A stretch of DNA of 64,000 nt, taken from assembly GCA_017504405.1 (NCBI GenBank), contig JAFVRG010000021.1:1-64000 (forward strand), written 5' to 3'. Within the stretch, counting starts at the first letter, position 1. Each line of letters starts with the position of its first letter. The notes under the pieces were generated by a model that worked only from the letters and a program-made list of their open reading frames with translations, did not search any database and was not told where the DNA came from. Made by a program: the position numbers and the translations under genes. The DNA comes from Clostridia bacterium (GTDB taxonomy: Bacteria > Bacillota > Clostridia > Oscillospirales > CAG-272). Positions 44,500-54,568 of the stretch are shown here, piece after piece.

Positions 44500-45321
44500 T
44501 ACTTTTTCTATTATATCTGCTGCATTTTCGAGATAATCTCCCTCGAAAAGCTCGATAGCTCCGCTGTCAACGAGCTTTGTAAGGCGGGGGTCAATCGGAA
44601 TGCGTGCAAGCAGGGGAATACCATACTCCTCGGCGAGCTTTTCAATATTGCTATCTCCGAATATCTTGTATTCCTTTCCACAATCGGGACATTTGAAATA
44701 GCTCATATTCTCAACAAGTCCCAAAACATTTATATCCATAAGATTTGCCATCTTTATTGCCTTGGAAACAATCATTGATACCAGCTCCTGAGGGCTGGCA
44801 ACTATGATAATTCCGTCAAGCGGCAGGCTCTGGAATACAGTGAGGGGAACGTCGCCCGTTCCGGGAGGCATATCGACAAACATATAGTCAACCTCATTCC
44901 ATACCACCTCGCTCCAGAACTGCTTTACTGTTCCTGCAATAACGGGGCCTCTCCAAACAACAGGCTTTGCCTCCTCCTCAACGAGAAGATTGAGTGACAT
45001 AACCTCAATTCCCGTCTTGGTTTTTGGGGGGAACATTCCGTTCTCATCACCGACAACTGACGCAGGCTTTAGTCCAAAGCCTCTCGGAATCGAGGGACCT
45101 GTAATATCAGCATCGAGAACAGCGCTCTGATATCCTCTCCTCTGCATTATGGTAGCGAGCATCGAGGTGACTATTGATTTACCTACTCCGCCCTTTCCGG
45201 AAACGATGCCTATAACGTGCTTTACGTTACTAAGCGGATTTTGCGGTGCAAGAAACGATGATTTATCCCTTGAAGCGCACTTTTCACTGCATTTACTGCA
45301 ATCGTGTGAACATTCTGACAT
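44497..45321 (-). CDS. Mrp/NBP35 family iron-sulfur cluster carrier ATPase
   Basis: A P-loop ATPase that carries Fe-S clusters. The 274-residue protein has an N-terminal four-Cys cluster (CSHDCSKCSEKC, residues 4-15), as in NBP35, the deviant Walker A GKGGVGKS, DADITGPSIPR, and a C-terminal CPDCG pair that binds the bridging cluster. I start it at the ATG at 45321; GGAG lies 11 bases upstream, inside the end of the preceding gene, whose stop is one base away. That tight junction implies translational coupling with the P-type ATPase homologue. Confidence 0.93.
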   Translation of the reverse strand: MSECSHDCSKCSEKCASRDKSSFLAPQNPLSNVKHVIGIVSGKGGVGKSIVTSMLATIMQRRGYQSAVLDADITGPSIPRGFGLKPASVVGDENGMFPPKTKTGIEVMSLNLLVEEEAKPVVWRGPVIAGTVKQFWSEVVWNEVDYMFVDMPPGTGDVPLTVFQSLPLDGIIIVASPQELVSMIVSKAIKMANLMDINVLGLVENMSYFKCPDCGKEYKIFGDSNIEKLAEEYGIPLLARIPIDPRLTKLVDSGAIELFEGDYLENAADIIEKV

Positions 45322-45322
45322 T

Positions 45323-47980
45323 TTATATATCTCCTTTGATTTTTTCTGCACTGCTCTCTCGCATGTAGCAGATAATTGTTGTTATTAAATATACACTGAG
45401 CGGTATGAGCGCAATCAATGTGCTGTTGCTGTATTCGAGTATTCCGAGTGCCTCCCTGATAACAGGCAACGAGCCGCAGAGTAGCACTAAAAGTATGCCC
45501 GAAAACAAATAAACTACAGTAACTCTCGTCCACATAGAGCGTGAAGAGGCGGCAAGAGCTATCGGCGACAGAAGTATAAATGAAATAAATACTACCGAAG
45601 AAAGCAACGCCTTATCTATTCCGATTAAAGAATATTTGGAAAGCACCGATATTAAAATAACCGTCAGAGCAAAGGCGTAAGATGGCAGACACGCTGCACT
45701 CGATACGTATCGGTAGAGTCGCATAGAAAAGCCCTTAGTGCTTGCGTTGCCCGCCCGTCTGCATGAAAGGGCTACGCATATTATGCCGACGAGGTCGGAA
45801 TAGAGGCTGACCGAGAGTAGCTGAGTGGGCGTAAACACCGCCTCGCCGAACAGTGACATTACAAAAATAACCAATGCCCTGCTCATGAATACACCGACTA
45901 AATATTTTACAACTGTTTCAAGCTGTATGTATATTCTGCGTGAGGTATTAACCAAATCCACCGTGCACAGGGCTCCGCCCGATAATGCATCTGAGGACTC
46001 GGAAATAGCTCCGCATTTGATTTTTTCTCCGTCAAAACGCCTGTCCTCCGATTCCGTGCTTTCATAACAAACCTCGTAATCGTCGAGGGTCGTAACAAGA
46101 GTATCTGCATAAGAGGTAAGCGGAAAATCAGACATCTTATCAGTGTAAAGGCATACATTATAGCCCGTAGCCTTAAATGCACGTATCAGCTCGGTTTTCT
46201 GCTTTTCCGACAAATCAACGAAGAAATCATAGGTTTCAGAGGCGGAAAGCACGTCAACGCCGCTTGCAAGCTGTGCGCCCGTGCAGAAGCGGGTACCCTC
46301 GAGCGACGGACAGGTCGCTTTGAGCTCCCTTATCATATATTTTGCTTTACCTGCTAAAATAACCGGGCGAAGGTGCTGCTCAATACAGCGTTCAAAAAAG
46401 CTGTTGGCATCAGGGCTGAGCTTGCGCTTATACGCAACCATTCCGTAAAACTGCAAGGAATCTATCGGAAAATTATTAGCCGCAATTTCCTCATCGGTAT
46501 ATATTCTGCGTGCGTAAGCAGAAAGCTCATAGCCCGCAGCTAAAAATCTGCCTGCAACGGTGCGCAATTCGCTCTTATAGGCGTTATCGAGATTTCTCGG
46601 ACGTTTTCCGCATATAACCGTATCCGAGCGGTTGAGAATACTCTCAAAATCCGAGCGGATAAAGCCAAATCTCTCGCTACCTACCAAAACAGAAACGTCA
46701 TAGGGTGTGTCAAAGCTTGCACTCTGCTTGTACGCAAGCCTGAAACGGCTCCCCCCCGCCTTTTCAGTTGAAAAAGCAGTTATAGCCTGTGAGTATGCGA
46801 CCGACGGTGTAGAATTACCTCTCTTGCCGTGAGGATTAAATGAGGAAACGCCCTCCGCAACTGTAAGACACCTCAAAAAGAGTGCGGCATCAGGATTGTC
46901 AACCGTTTCCCGTGCATCGTAAACCTCGCCTGAGCAGGAAAATCCGACAACCTCATACTCATCATCGCAAAACAGCTCGTCCGCATTTATCAGCAGTAAA
47001 TCTGTTTTTGACATTCTGTCCATTGAGGCGGGATTGGTTATTATGCACCTATTATTTCCACCCTTTTTCCTCATTCCGTGCAGTCTGGCTGCGATTATGG
47101 CACGAACGAACACAAAGGAAAACTGAGCCAAAATTCCCGAACAAAGAATTACAGAGCCAAAAACAGCTTCTATGAGCGACGGGGTAGAAAATTTGTAGAC
47201 AAACGCCATTATTATTGAAACAAGCGACACGGCGAAGCTGACTGCAAATACGGCAGAGGAAATGCTGTCAACGGTTTTGAGACAGGCTAAATCGTCAAGC
47301 TTATATCCCTTTTCAATTTTTCCGCCACGGGAAATCTCGCACTCATCACCCGTTCCCGCAACGATTGCCATACACTCACCCGATTTAACGATTGAGGATG
47401 CAAATACCATATTGTTTGCATCGCTGATACTCAGCTGCTCGTTGAGCGCCTTCTTTTTGTGCATATATCGGTAGCCCGTTACCTCGCTGTCGAGAACAAA
47501 AATCTGTCCCGAAACAACAACGCAGTCGGCGGGTGCTATATCTCCCTCGCACAGGATAATCAAATCTCCCCTGACTATGCAGTCGGCACGAACCACCTGA
47601 TGCTTGCCATCCCGTATTACCTTTACCATCGATACTCCGTGAATTATCGAATCCCGTATCACCTTATCCGATATTGCGTAGGTAATTGCGGCGGCTATAA
47701 AAAACAGTACCAAAAGAACAGCAGCCGACACCGATAAATATCTATCGGGAGAAAATACGGCGTAGAGGATTGCGGATATAAGCATGGTGAAAAAGGAGAA
47801 GCCGTACATTATATCATGCAAAACTCTCCGTTTATTATCCGAAAACGCAATATAAACGCTCTTTCTTCCGTTCCTTTTTAACCGTCGCCGTGCCTCTGCA
47901 GCGGATAGTCCCCTCTCCGCAGAGGTGTCGAATTCACGTTCGACGTCAGCCACGGTTCTGTCGTAATATCTGTTCTCCAT
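45323..47980 (-). CDS. P-type ATPase homologue lacking catalytic motifs (pseudo-ATPase)
   Basis: An 885-residue membrane protein with the P-type ATPase layout: a Cation_ATPase_N-like segment (about residues 9-40, GLSAAEARRRLKRNG), two membrane spans (about 60-105), an actuator domain (118-220), two spans (about 242-300), a large cytoplasmic region (305-660) and six C-terminal spans. Every signature is altered: DKTGT is replaced by NADELFC (332-338, Asn for the phosphorylated Asp), TGES by TGYR (168-171), the TM4 PEGL by SGIL (281-284), and no TGDGxND is found. It cannot pump by the usual cycle. It lies two bases from clpE-like and is coupled to mrp. Function unknown. Confidence 0.8.
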   Translation of the reverse strand: MENRYYDRTVADVEREFDTSAERGLSAAEARRRLKRNGRKSVYIAFSDNKRRVLHDIMYGFSFFTMLISAILYAVFSPDRYLSVSAAVLLVLFFIAAAITYAISDKVIRDSIIHGVSMVKVIRDGKHQVVRADCIVRGDLIILCEGDIAPADCVVVSGQIFVLDSEVTGYRYMHKKKALNEQLSISDANNMVFASSIVKSGECMAIVAGTGDECEISRGGKIEKGYKLDDLACLKTVDSISSAVFAVSFAVSLVSIIMAFVYKFSTPSLIEAVFGSVILCSGILAQFSFVFVRAIIAARLHGMRKKGGNNRCIITNPASMDRMSKTDLLLINADELFCDDEYEVVGFSCSGEVYDARETVDNPDAALFLRCLTVAEGVSSFNPHGKRGNSTPSVAYSQAITAFSTEKAGGSRFRLAYKQSASFDTPYDVSVLVGSERFGFIRSDFESILNRSDTVICGKRPRNLDNAYKSELRTVAGRFLAAGYELSAYARRIYTDEEIAANNFPIDSLQFYGMVAYKRKLSPDANSFFERCIEQHLRPVILAGKAKYMIRELKATCPSLEGTRFCTGAQLASGVDVLSASETYDFFVDLSEKQKTELIRAFKATGYNVCLYTDKMSDFPLTSYADTLVTTLDDYEVCYESTESEDRRFDGEKIKCGAISESSDALSGGALCTVDLVNTSRRIYIQLETVVKYLVGVFMSRALVIFVMSLFGEAVFTPTQLLSVSLYSDLVGIICVALSCRRAGNASTKGFSMRLYRYVSSAACLPSYAFALTVILISVLSKYSLIGIDKALLSSVVFISFILLSPIALAASSRSMWTRVTVVYLFSGILLVLLCGSLPVIREALGILEYSNSTLIALIPLSVYLITTIICYMRESSAEKIKGDI

Positions 47981-47981
47981 A

Positions 47982-50321
47982 TCAAATTACCGCTACCGAA
48001 AATTCACCGTTCTTGACGGAGATTGAAACGTCGGTAACGCCTGTTTTATAGTTAGCTATTATCTTATCCGCTATTTCGTCCTCTATTTTGCTCTGAATAT
48101 AACGGCGCATATTTCTCGCTCCGAATTTTTCGGAATAGGACTCCTCTGCAACCTTACGCTTAACCTCGGGGGTGTATCTCATCCTTATTCCGGAGCTTTC
48201 GAGAGAAAGTGAGAGCTCGCCGAGCATTTTTTCGGCTATGCCTACAAAATTCTCTCTCGTCAGGGCGTTGAATATTACCGTTTCGTCTATTCGATTTACA
48301 AACTCAGGCTTTAAGAATTTGGAAATAGCCTTATCTACTCTTTCCTTGACCTGTTCGTTAGTCGTAGTCGAAAATCCCGCAACGGACGAGCTCTTGCCTG
48401 AGCCCGCATTGGTAGTCATAATTATTACGGTGTTTTCAAAATTAACCGTTCTGCCCTTTCCGTCCGTCATTCTTCCGTCATCGAGAACCTGTAAAAGGAT
48501 GTCTAAAACGTCGGGATGAGCCTTATCTATCTCATCAAACAAAACTATCGAATAGGGGTGACGGCGCACCTTTTCGGTGAGCTGACCGCCCTCGTCATAT
48601 CCGACGTATCCCGGTGCCGAGCCTGTGAATTTAGAGGTATTCCACCTGTCGGCATACTCACTCATATCAATTCGGATTATATTGTCGGGAGTATGGAACA
48701 GCTCATCCGCAAGCGCCTTAACAAGCTCGGTTTTTCCGACGCCCGTAGGCCCTGCAAAGAGGAAGGATACAGGCTTTTTCGCATAGGAAACACCCGCCCT
48801 CTTTCTCCTGATAGCACGGCACACGCTCTTAATCGCCTCATCCTGACCTACCACACGCTTTGAAAGCTTTTCTTCAAGGGTTGTGAGCCTCTCAAATTCA
48901 TTTTGTGTAATAGAGGTAGCAGGCACACCCGTCCAGACCTCGATAACTCTCGCAAGGTCAGCGGTATCAAGGGCAAGAGCTGCACAGTCTGCCTCGAGCT
49001 TTTGGAGCTTATCAAGAAGCTGTAATTCCCTGACCTTTATATCGGCAAGAAGCTTGTATTTCTCCTCGTTGTCATCAGGCAGCGCCTCTGCCTTTGATTT
49101 TTCCTCACCGAGAAGCGCCATTTCGCTATCCGCTTTTTTCTTCTCGGATATACAATCGGAATGTATCGCCTTATAGGACAGAGCCTCATCTATGAGGTCG
49201 ATAGCCTTATCGGGCAAGAATCTATCGGTAATATAACGCTCGGAAAGCTCTACAGCCCTCGCAATGATATTGTCCGAAAGGTGTACTCCGTGATAGTTCT
49301 CGTAATACTTTTTGATATTGGCGAGCATCTTTATGCTATCCTCAATTGAGGGCTCATTGACCATTACAGGCTGGAATCTGCGCTCCAATGCTCCGTCCTT
49401 CTCAATATATCTGCGATATTCGTCGAGCGTCGTTGCACCTATAACCTGAATTTCGCCTCTTGAAAGCGCAGGCTTTATCATATTAGCGGCATCCATTGAG
49501 CCCTCGCTGTTTCCGCCAGCACCTATTATATTGTGAACCTCATCAATTACAAGAATTGCGTTTCCGTGGTCCTTGATTTCCGAAATAAGTCCAGTGAAAC
49601 GCTTCTCAAACTGACCTCTGTACTGCGTTCCCGCTATCATTGAGGGCAAATCAAGCTGGAAAACCTCCTTCTCCCTCAGAGCATACGGAACGTTACCGTC
49701 AGCAATTCTCTGCGCCAACGCCTCCGCAATTGCAGTCTTTCCAACTCCGGGCTCTCCTATGAGGCAAGGGTTGTTCTTCTGACGGCGGCACAGTATCTGA
49801 ATTACACGCTCAAGCTCGTTATCTCTGCCGATTATCCTGTCAAGCTTGCCATTCACAGCCTTTTCTGTCAGGTTAGAGGCGAACATTGGCAAGAATTTAT
49901 ATTTACTCTTTTTGTTCTGGGGGCGCTCGTCGGATTTTTCACGCTTCTCATCGCCGCCCCCCGCACGGATGATATTGGCAAAAAGATTGGGGAAAAAGGA
50001 GCTGTCAAAGGGAAATCCCTGCCCATTCTGAGGGGCGGGCTCGTTTTTATCCTCGCTTTCGGATTTCACGACGGCAGTCATATCGGGCATATCTGCACCG
50101 TCACCCATTTCTGCCAAAGCATCCTCGCAGCCTGCGAGAGCCTCGTCAAGCTCATCCTCCTGCATACCGAGCTGGGAAAGCATCTCCTCCACGGGCTTCA
50201 TTCCCAATTCCTTTGCACATATGAGGCAATACCCCTCATTTTTCATAACACCGTTTTCAAGACGGCTGACATAAACCGATGCCATTCTTTTGTGGCATCT
50301 ACAACATTTCTTAAAATTCAT
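47982..50321 (-). CDS. ClpE-like AAA+ unfoldase with N-terminal zinc finger
   Basis: A 779-residue Hsp100 protein. The N-terminus has a four-Cys zinc module (CCRCH ... CLIC, residues 6-39) instead of the usual Clp_N repeats, then an acidic Gly-rich linker to about residue 155, AAA1 (Walker A GEPGVGKTA), a short coiled middle domain (about 400-450) and AAA2 (GPTGVGKTE). A VAGF sequence stands where ClpC has the VGF ClpP-docking loop, so it probably feeds ClpP. The zinc finger and short middle domain match ClpE; ClpC is the alternative. GAGG lies eight bases before the ATG. Confidence 0.88.
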   Translation of the reverse strand: MNFKKCCRCHKRMASVYVSRLENGVMKNEGYCLICAKELGMKPVEEMLSQLGMQEDELDEALAGCEDALAEMGDGADMPDMTAVVKSESEDKNEPAPQNGQGFPFDSSFFPNLFANIIRAGGGDEKREKSDERPQNKKSKYKFLPMFASNLTEKAVNGKLDRIIGRDNELERVIQILCRRQKNNPCLIGEPGVGKTAIAEALAQRIADGNVPYALREKEVFQLDLPSMIAGTQYRGQFEKRFTGLISEIKDHGNAILVIDEVHNIIGAGGNSEGSMDAANMIKPALSRGEIQVIGATTLDEYRRYIEKDGALERRFQPVMVNEPSIEDSIKMLANIKKYYENYHGVHLSDNIIARAVELSERYITDRFLPDKAIDLIDEALSYKAIHSDCISEKKKADSEMALLGEEKSKAEALPDDNEEKYKLLADIKVRELQLLDKLQKLEADCAALALDTADLARVIEVWTGVPATSITQNEFERLTTLEEKLSKRVVGQDEAIKSVCRAIRRKRAGVSYAKKPVSFLFAGPTGVGKTELVKALADELFHTPDNIIRIDMSEYADRWNTSKFTGSAPGYVGYDEGGQLTEKVRRHPYSIVLFDEIDKAHPDVLDILLQVLDDGRMTDGKGRTVNFENTVIIMTTNAGSGKSSSVAGFSTTTNEQVKERVDKAISKFLKPEFVNRIDETVIFNALTRENFVGIAEKMLGELSLSLESSGIRMRYTPEVKRKVAEESYSEKFGARNMRRYIQSKIEDEIADKIIANYKTGVTDVSISVKNGEFSVAVI

Positions 50322-50347
50322 TCGATTGACCTCAAAATTGTATTTGC

Positions 50348-51043
50348 TTATATAAACAGATTTATCGGACTAATCCGCAAAAAGAAGCGGATAATCACGG
50401 TATTTTCAATTGTAAAACCAGAAAACAGTTCTACGTTTCCTGTCCCAAGAGCGGCTCCGCCGTATCCAAGCGCATACGCCGCTATAAGACCGAAGAAATA
50501 CGCCGCCACTACTCCGAATACTGCACCGCCTATTTTGTTAATGCTATCGAGAATTCTTGCCTTGAAAATCCCCTCGATTATCTTTTCAAGAATGACAAGC
50601 GCTATTCTCGCCAGAATGTATAGAATGATACCGGCAAGTATTGCTGAGAGGAAATTGGCGATAAACATAGTAATAGAGGTAACAAACTCGATTATAGCAT
50701 TTTCCGTATTCTGCATTGCGCTTTCTGCCGCCGTATCAATATCAAAATTACACAGCGACGCAATTTTATAGAAAAACTCGGGAATTGAGGACGTCAGCGC
50801 CTCGGCGTTTGCCGCCGAGCCCCCTGTTGCCTCAATGACCTTCTCCTCTACTTTAACACGCACAAACGGCTCAACAAAGCGCCGGCACAGCCAATCTCCG
50901 AGCCTTGCGTAATTGAGATAGGCTATCAAAAACGCATAAATGCGCTTTGGGCGGAATGCCGCCTTAATCATACCTGATTTTATGCCACGCACTATGAACA
51001 GTATAACAATTGCCAACAGTATTAAATCAAAAATGAAAGTCAC
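50348..51043 (-). CDS. CvpA family membrane protein
   Basis: A 231-residue protein with an N-terminal span with the typical start (FDLILLAIVILFIVRGIKSG), and two or three more spans (about 125-155 and 170-200, the latter GGAVFGVVAAYFFGLIAAYA), matching CvpA/colicin V production proteins. A 70-residue extracytoplasmic insert lies between. Family members influence envelope integrity; the exact role is unknown. The start is GTG with GGAGG five bases ahead, and the ribosome binding site overlaps the end of dnaE. Confidence 0.8.
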   Translation of the reverse strand: MTFIFDLILLAIVILFIVRGIKSGMIKAAFRPKRIYAFLIAYLNYARLGDWLCRRFVEPFVRVKVEEKVIEATGGSAANAEALTSSIPEFFYKIASLCNFDIDTAAESAMQNTENAIIEFVTSITMFIANFLSAILAGIILYILARIALVILEKIIEGIFKARILDSINKIGGAVFGVVAAYFFGLIAAYALGYGGAALGTGNVELFSGFTIENTVIIRFFLRISPINLFI

Positions 51044-51059
51044 AGTCTACCTCCTTTCA

Positions 51060-54000
51060 CTACTCCCGAACCGCAACGTTCTTTTCGCCCGCTATGCTAT
51101 GCAGGGCTCTCCTTGTTTCTTCGTCAAGCGATATTTTATATCCCTTTGCGTTATAATACTTCTTTTCCTTTAAAGAGAAAAATACAAGCTCGCTCTCCCC
51201 CTTATTAGTCGAGGCAAGCTCTAACACAGCACGGCAAACGGAATCGTTCATTTCTCCGACCCGTACGTAGACGGTTGCCTGAGTCCTCTCTACCTTTGCT
51301 GTCCCGTTCTCGGCAAGAGGCTCGGCGAAGGATAGAAGCAGCTTCGGTGCCTCATCCTCACGCAGAGATACGTTGCCCTTTATATGCACGGCGTTTCCGA
51401 CGCTTAAAAGTGAGGAATATTTCTCAAATTGCTTCGGGAAAACGACTACCTCAATGTCGGCATACCTGTCCTCAACGGTTACAAACATCATATCTGCGCC
51501 GCCACGTGTTTCCTTGACGGTTTTTGACGTTACAATTCCGACAATGCTCACAAAATCCTTATCGTTAAAGGTTATTGCATCGGTATCGTTATCAGTGTCC
51601 GACGTGCTTACTATATCGGAAATTTTCGTATACTTAATTTTGCCGATGCTACCTGAAAAGCCATCGAGCAGATGCCCGGAAAAGTACATGCCGGAGCTTT
51701 CCTTTTCGAGGCGCATAAGGACTGTAAAGGGAAATTCGGGTATATCCGGATAGGAAAACGCTGTTTCCTCGATAGCACCGTCGGCAAACGAGAATATATC
51801 CATCTGTCCGCCGATAGCGTTTCTGCTTTTCTCAGCCTTTTGTGATATTATAACCTCAAAAGAGGACAAAAGTCTGCTCCTGTAAACCCCCAGCGAATCA
51901 AATGCTCCGCTCTTTATGAGAGACTCGACCTGGCGTTTATTAAGCTCAGAGCCCGACATACGAGAAACGAAGTCCTCAAAGCTCTCAAACGGGCGGTCAC
52001 TGCGCTTCGCAATTACAGCGTCAAGGAACTGCCTGCCAACGTTTTTGAGAGCAAACAGACCAAACCTTATTTTATTTTGTCCGCAAACCGTGAAATCTAC
52101 TCCGCTCTCGTTAATATCGGGCGGAAGAACCTGTATTCCAAGGCGTGTACACTCTGCTATATACTCCTGTATTTTAACCGTATCGCCGAGCACGCTGGTG
52201 AGAAGCGCCGACATATATTCGCACGGATAATGTGCCTTGAGATATGCGGTGCGGTAAGAAACGGTTGCGTACGCCGCCGCATGCGATTTGTTGAATGCGT
52301 AATTTGCAAAGCTCACCATATCGTCAAATATTTTGTTTGCTACGTCGGAGGATATTCCCCTTTGAGCCGAGCCCTTGACGAAATCGTCTCGCTCACGAAG
52401 CATTACGTCGTGCTTCTTTTTAGCCATAGCACGCCTGACAAGGTCCGCTCTGGCAAAGGAATATCCTGCGAGCAGACGGAATATCTCCATAACCTGCTCC
52501 TGATATACTATACAGCCGTAGGTTACGTCAAGCACCCGTGAAAGGAGGGGTGTATCGTACTCAACCCTCTCCTCGCCGTGCCTTCTCGCAATATAGGTCG
52601 GAATATTATCCATAGGACCCGGACGGTAAAGGGCGATTGCCGCTATTACATCCTCAAGCCTCTCAGGCTTCAGCCTCGTCAGCATCTTTGTCATTCCGCC
52701 CTTTTCAAGCTGGAAAATACCCGAGGTGTAGCCTAAGGACAAAAGCTCAAAGCTCTTTTTATCGTCCATGGGTATTTTTTCTATGTCAAAATCGGGGGAT
52801 TTTTTCTTTATTGCCCTTACGGCATCATCAATTATCGTGAGGTTTCGCAGAGCGAGAAAATCAAACTTAACGAGTCCAAGGTCCGCATCGGTATTCATAT
52901 CGTACTGTGTGACGATATTATCACCGTTGAGAGATACGGGAACATAATGCTCGGTAGGCATTTCGGTTATAACAACACCAGCCGCATGAGTTGATGCGTT
53001 TCTCGGCATTCCCTCGAGCTTTTTGGCGGTATCAATCAGCTTTTTAACCTTTTCATCCGAATCGTAAAGCGCCTTCAGCTCCTTGTTTTTAAGAGCATCG
53101 TCAAGAGTTGCGTGCGGATCCTGAACTATCATTTTCGCAACCCTGTCAACGTCAGCGTACGGCATTCCCATTGCTCTGCCAACGTCACGGACCGCCGCAC
53201 GAGCGGCAAGCGTACCGAAGGTCACAATCTGCGCAACGTGATCCTCACCGTATCTGCGTTTAACGTACTCTATGACCTCATCTCTGCGGTTAAAGCAGAA
53301 ATCAATATCAAAATCGGGGAGCGTTACTCTCTCGGGATTTAAAAATCTCTCAAAGAGCAAGTCATATTTTATCGAATCAATATCGGTAATTCCCACGCAA
53401 AAGGCAACGAGGCTTCCTGCGCCCGAGCCACGTCCCGGGCCGACGGGGATGCCGTTTTCCTTGGCAAAGCCGACGAAATCCCTGACTATCAGAAAATAGT
53501 CGTTAAAGCCCATGCTGTCAATTACTGAAAGCTCGTAATTGAGCCTGTCAATATACTCCGATTCGGTGTGATTTATAAGGTCAACAAGCCCCTTTTGCTT
53601 CTTGATTTCAAATCCCTCAAAGGTCTTTTTGCGCAGATAATCCACGCATTTCTCACCGTTTGGGCATTTAAATTCGGGCAGATGAGTTTTTCCGAAATCA
53701 AATTCAAAATTACATTTATCTGCAATTTTTACGGTGTTCTCGCAAGCATTCGGGTATGCCTTGAACAGCTCCTGAATCTCCGAGCTTGACTTGTAATAAT
53801 ATTCGCTACCCGTAAATGAGAACGCATTTTCATCATCAAGGTTACTGTTCGTCTGTATACAAAGAAGAACCTGATGTATTTCTGCATCCGAGCGATTTAC
53901 ATAATGCACGTCGTTGGTGGCAACGAGCGGTATATCCGTTCTTTTTGAAAGCTCAAGCAGCGCCGAATTCACGGTTTTTTCCGAATCAAGACCGTGATTT

Positions 54001-54524
54001 TGTACCTCAAGATAATAGTCGTCCCCAAAAATTGATTTCATTTCTAGGGCATGCTTCTCTGCCTCGTCATACATTCCCGACAAAATGAGCTGAGGAACTG
54101 CTCCTGCAATGCAGGCGGAAAGCGCTATAAGCCCCTTGGAATGACGGCGCAAAAGCTCCATATCAATTCTCGGTTTAGTGTAAAATCCCTCGGTATAGGA
54201 TTTAGATACCAAGGATATAAGATTTGAATAACCTATTTTATCCTTGCACAGTAAAACGAGGTGATAACCCGAAGAGTCACGCTTGCCATCCTTATCGAAG
54301 CGGGTACGGCGTGCAATGTAAACCTCGCATCCGATAATGGGCTTTATATTCTTTTCCTTGCAGGCACGAAAAAACTCGACAGCGCCGTACATAACGCCGT
54401 GGTCTGTTATCGCAAGAGAGGTGTGCCCCTCGGCACTTGCCTTATCTACCAGCTCTTTTATCCTGCATGCACCGTCAAGCAGACTGTATTCTGTATGAAC
54501 GTGCAGATGCGCAAAGCTTGCCAT
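51060..54524 (-). CDS. dnaE: DNA polymerase III subunit alpha (DnaE)
   Basis: A replicative polymerase of the DnaE class (1154 residues). The PHP domain starts at the N-terminus (HLHVHTEYSLLDG), the palm carries PDFDIDF with the catalytic Asp pair (about residues 403-409), then fingers, a helix-hairpin-helix region, an OB fold (VSIVGIVTSKTVKETRGG) and a degenerate C-terminal domain. In Firmicutes the leading-strand enzyme is PolC, so this is probably the DnaE3/DnaE1-type partner; polC is not in the window. It follows whiA by 44 bases. Confidence 0.97.
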   Translation of the reverse strand: MASFAHLHVHTEYSLLDGACRIKELVDKASAEGHTSLAITDHGVMYGAVEFFRACKEKNIKPIIGCEVYIARRTRFDKDGKRDSSGYHLVLLCKDKIGYSNLISLVSKSYTEGFYTKPRIDMELLRRHSKGLIALSACIAGAVPQLILSGMYDEAEKHALEMKSIFGDDYYLEVQNHGLDSEKTVNSALLELSKRTDIPLVATNDVHYVNRSDAEIHQVLLCIQTNSNLDDENAFSFTGSEYYYKSSSEIQELFKAYPNACENTVKIADKCNFEFDFGKTHLPEFKCPNGEKCVDYLRKKTFEGFEIKKQKGLVDLINHTESEYIDRLNYELSVIDSMGFNDYFLIVRDFVGFAKENGIPVGPGRGSGAGSLVAFCVGITDIDSIKYDLLFERFLNPERVTLPDFDIDFCFNRRDEVIEYVKRRYGEDHVAQIVTFGTLAARAAVRDVGRAMGMPYADVDRVAKMIVQDPHATLDDALKNKELKALYDSDEKVKKLIDTAKKLEGMPRNASTHAAGVVITEMPTEHYVPVSLNGDNIVTQYDMNTDADLGLVKFDFLALRNLTIIDDAVRAIKKKSPDFDIEKIPMDDKKSFELLSLGYTSGIFQLEKGGMTKMLTRLKPERLEDVIAAIALYRPGPMDNIPTYIARRHGEERVEYDTPLLSRVLDVTYGCIVYQEQVMEIFRLLAGYSFARADLVRRAMAKKKHDVMLRERDDFVKGSAQRGISSDVANKIFDDMVSFANYAFNKSHAAAYATVSYRTAYLKAHYPCEYMSALLTSVLGDTVKIQEYIAECTRLGIQVLPPDINESGVDFTVCGQNKIRFGLFALKNVGRQFLDAVIAKRSDRPFESFEDFVSRMSGSELNKRQVESLIKSGAFDSLGVYRSRLLSSFEVIISQKAEKSRNAIGGQMDIFSFADGAIEETAFSYPDIPEFPFTVLMRLEKESSGMYFSGHLLDGFSGSIGKIKYTKISDIVSTSDTDNDTDAITFNDKDFVSIVGIVTSKTVKETRGGADMMFVTVEDRYADIEVVVFPKQFEKYSSLLSVGNAVHIKGNVSLREDEAPKLLLSFAEPLAENGTAKVERTQATVYVRVGEMNDSVCRAVLELASTNKGESELVFFSLKEKKYYNAKGYKISLDEETRRALHSIAGEKNVAVRE

Positions 54525-54568
54525 ACCGTATCCTTTCTATATTTTAGTGGTTATAAACCGTTTCTAAA

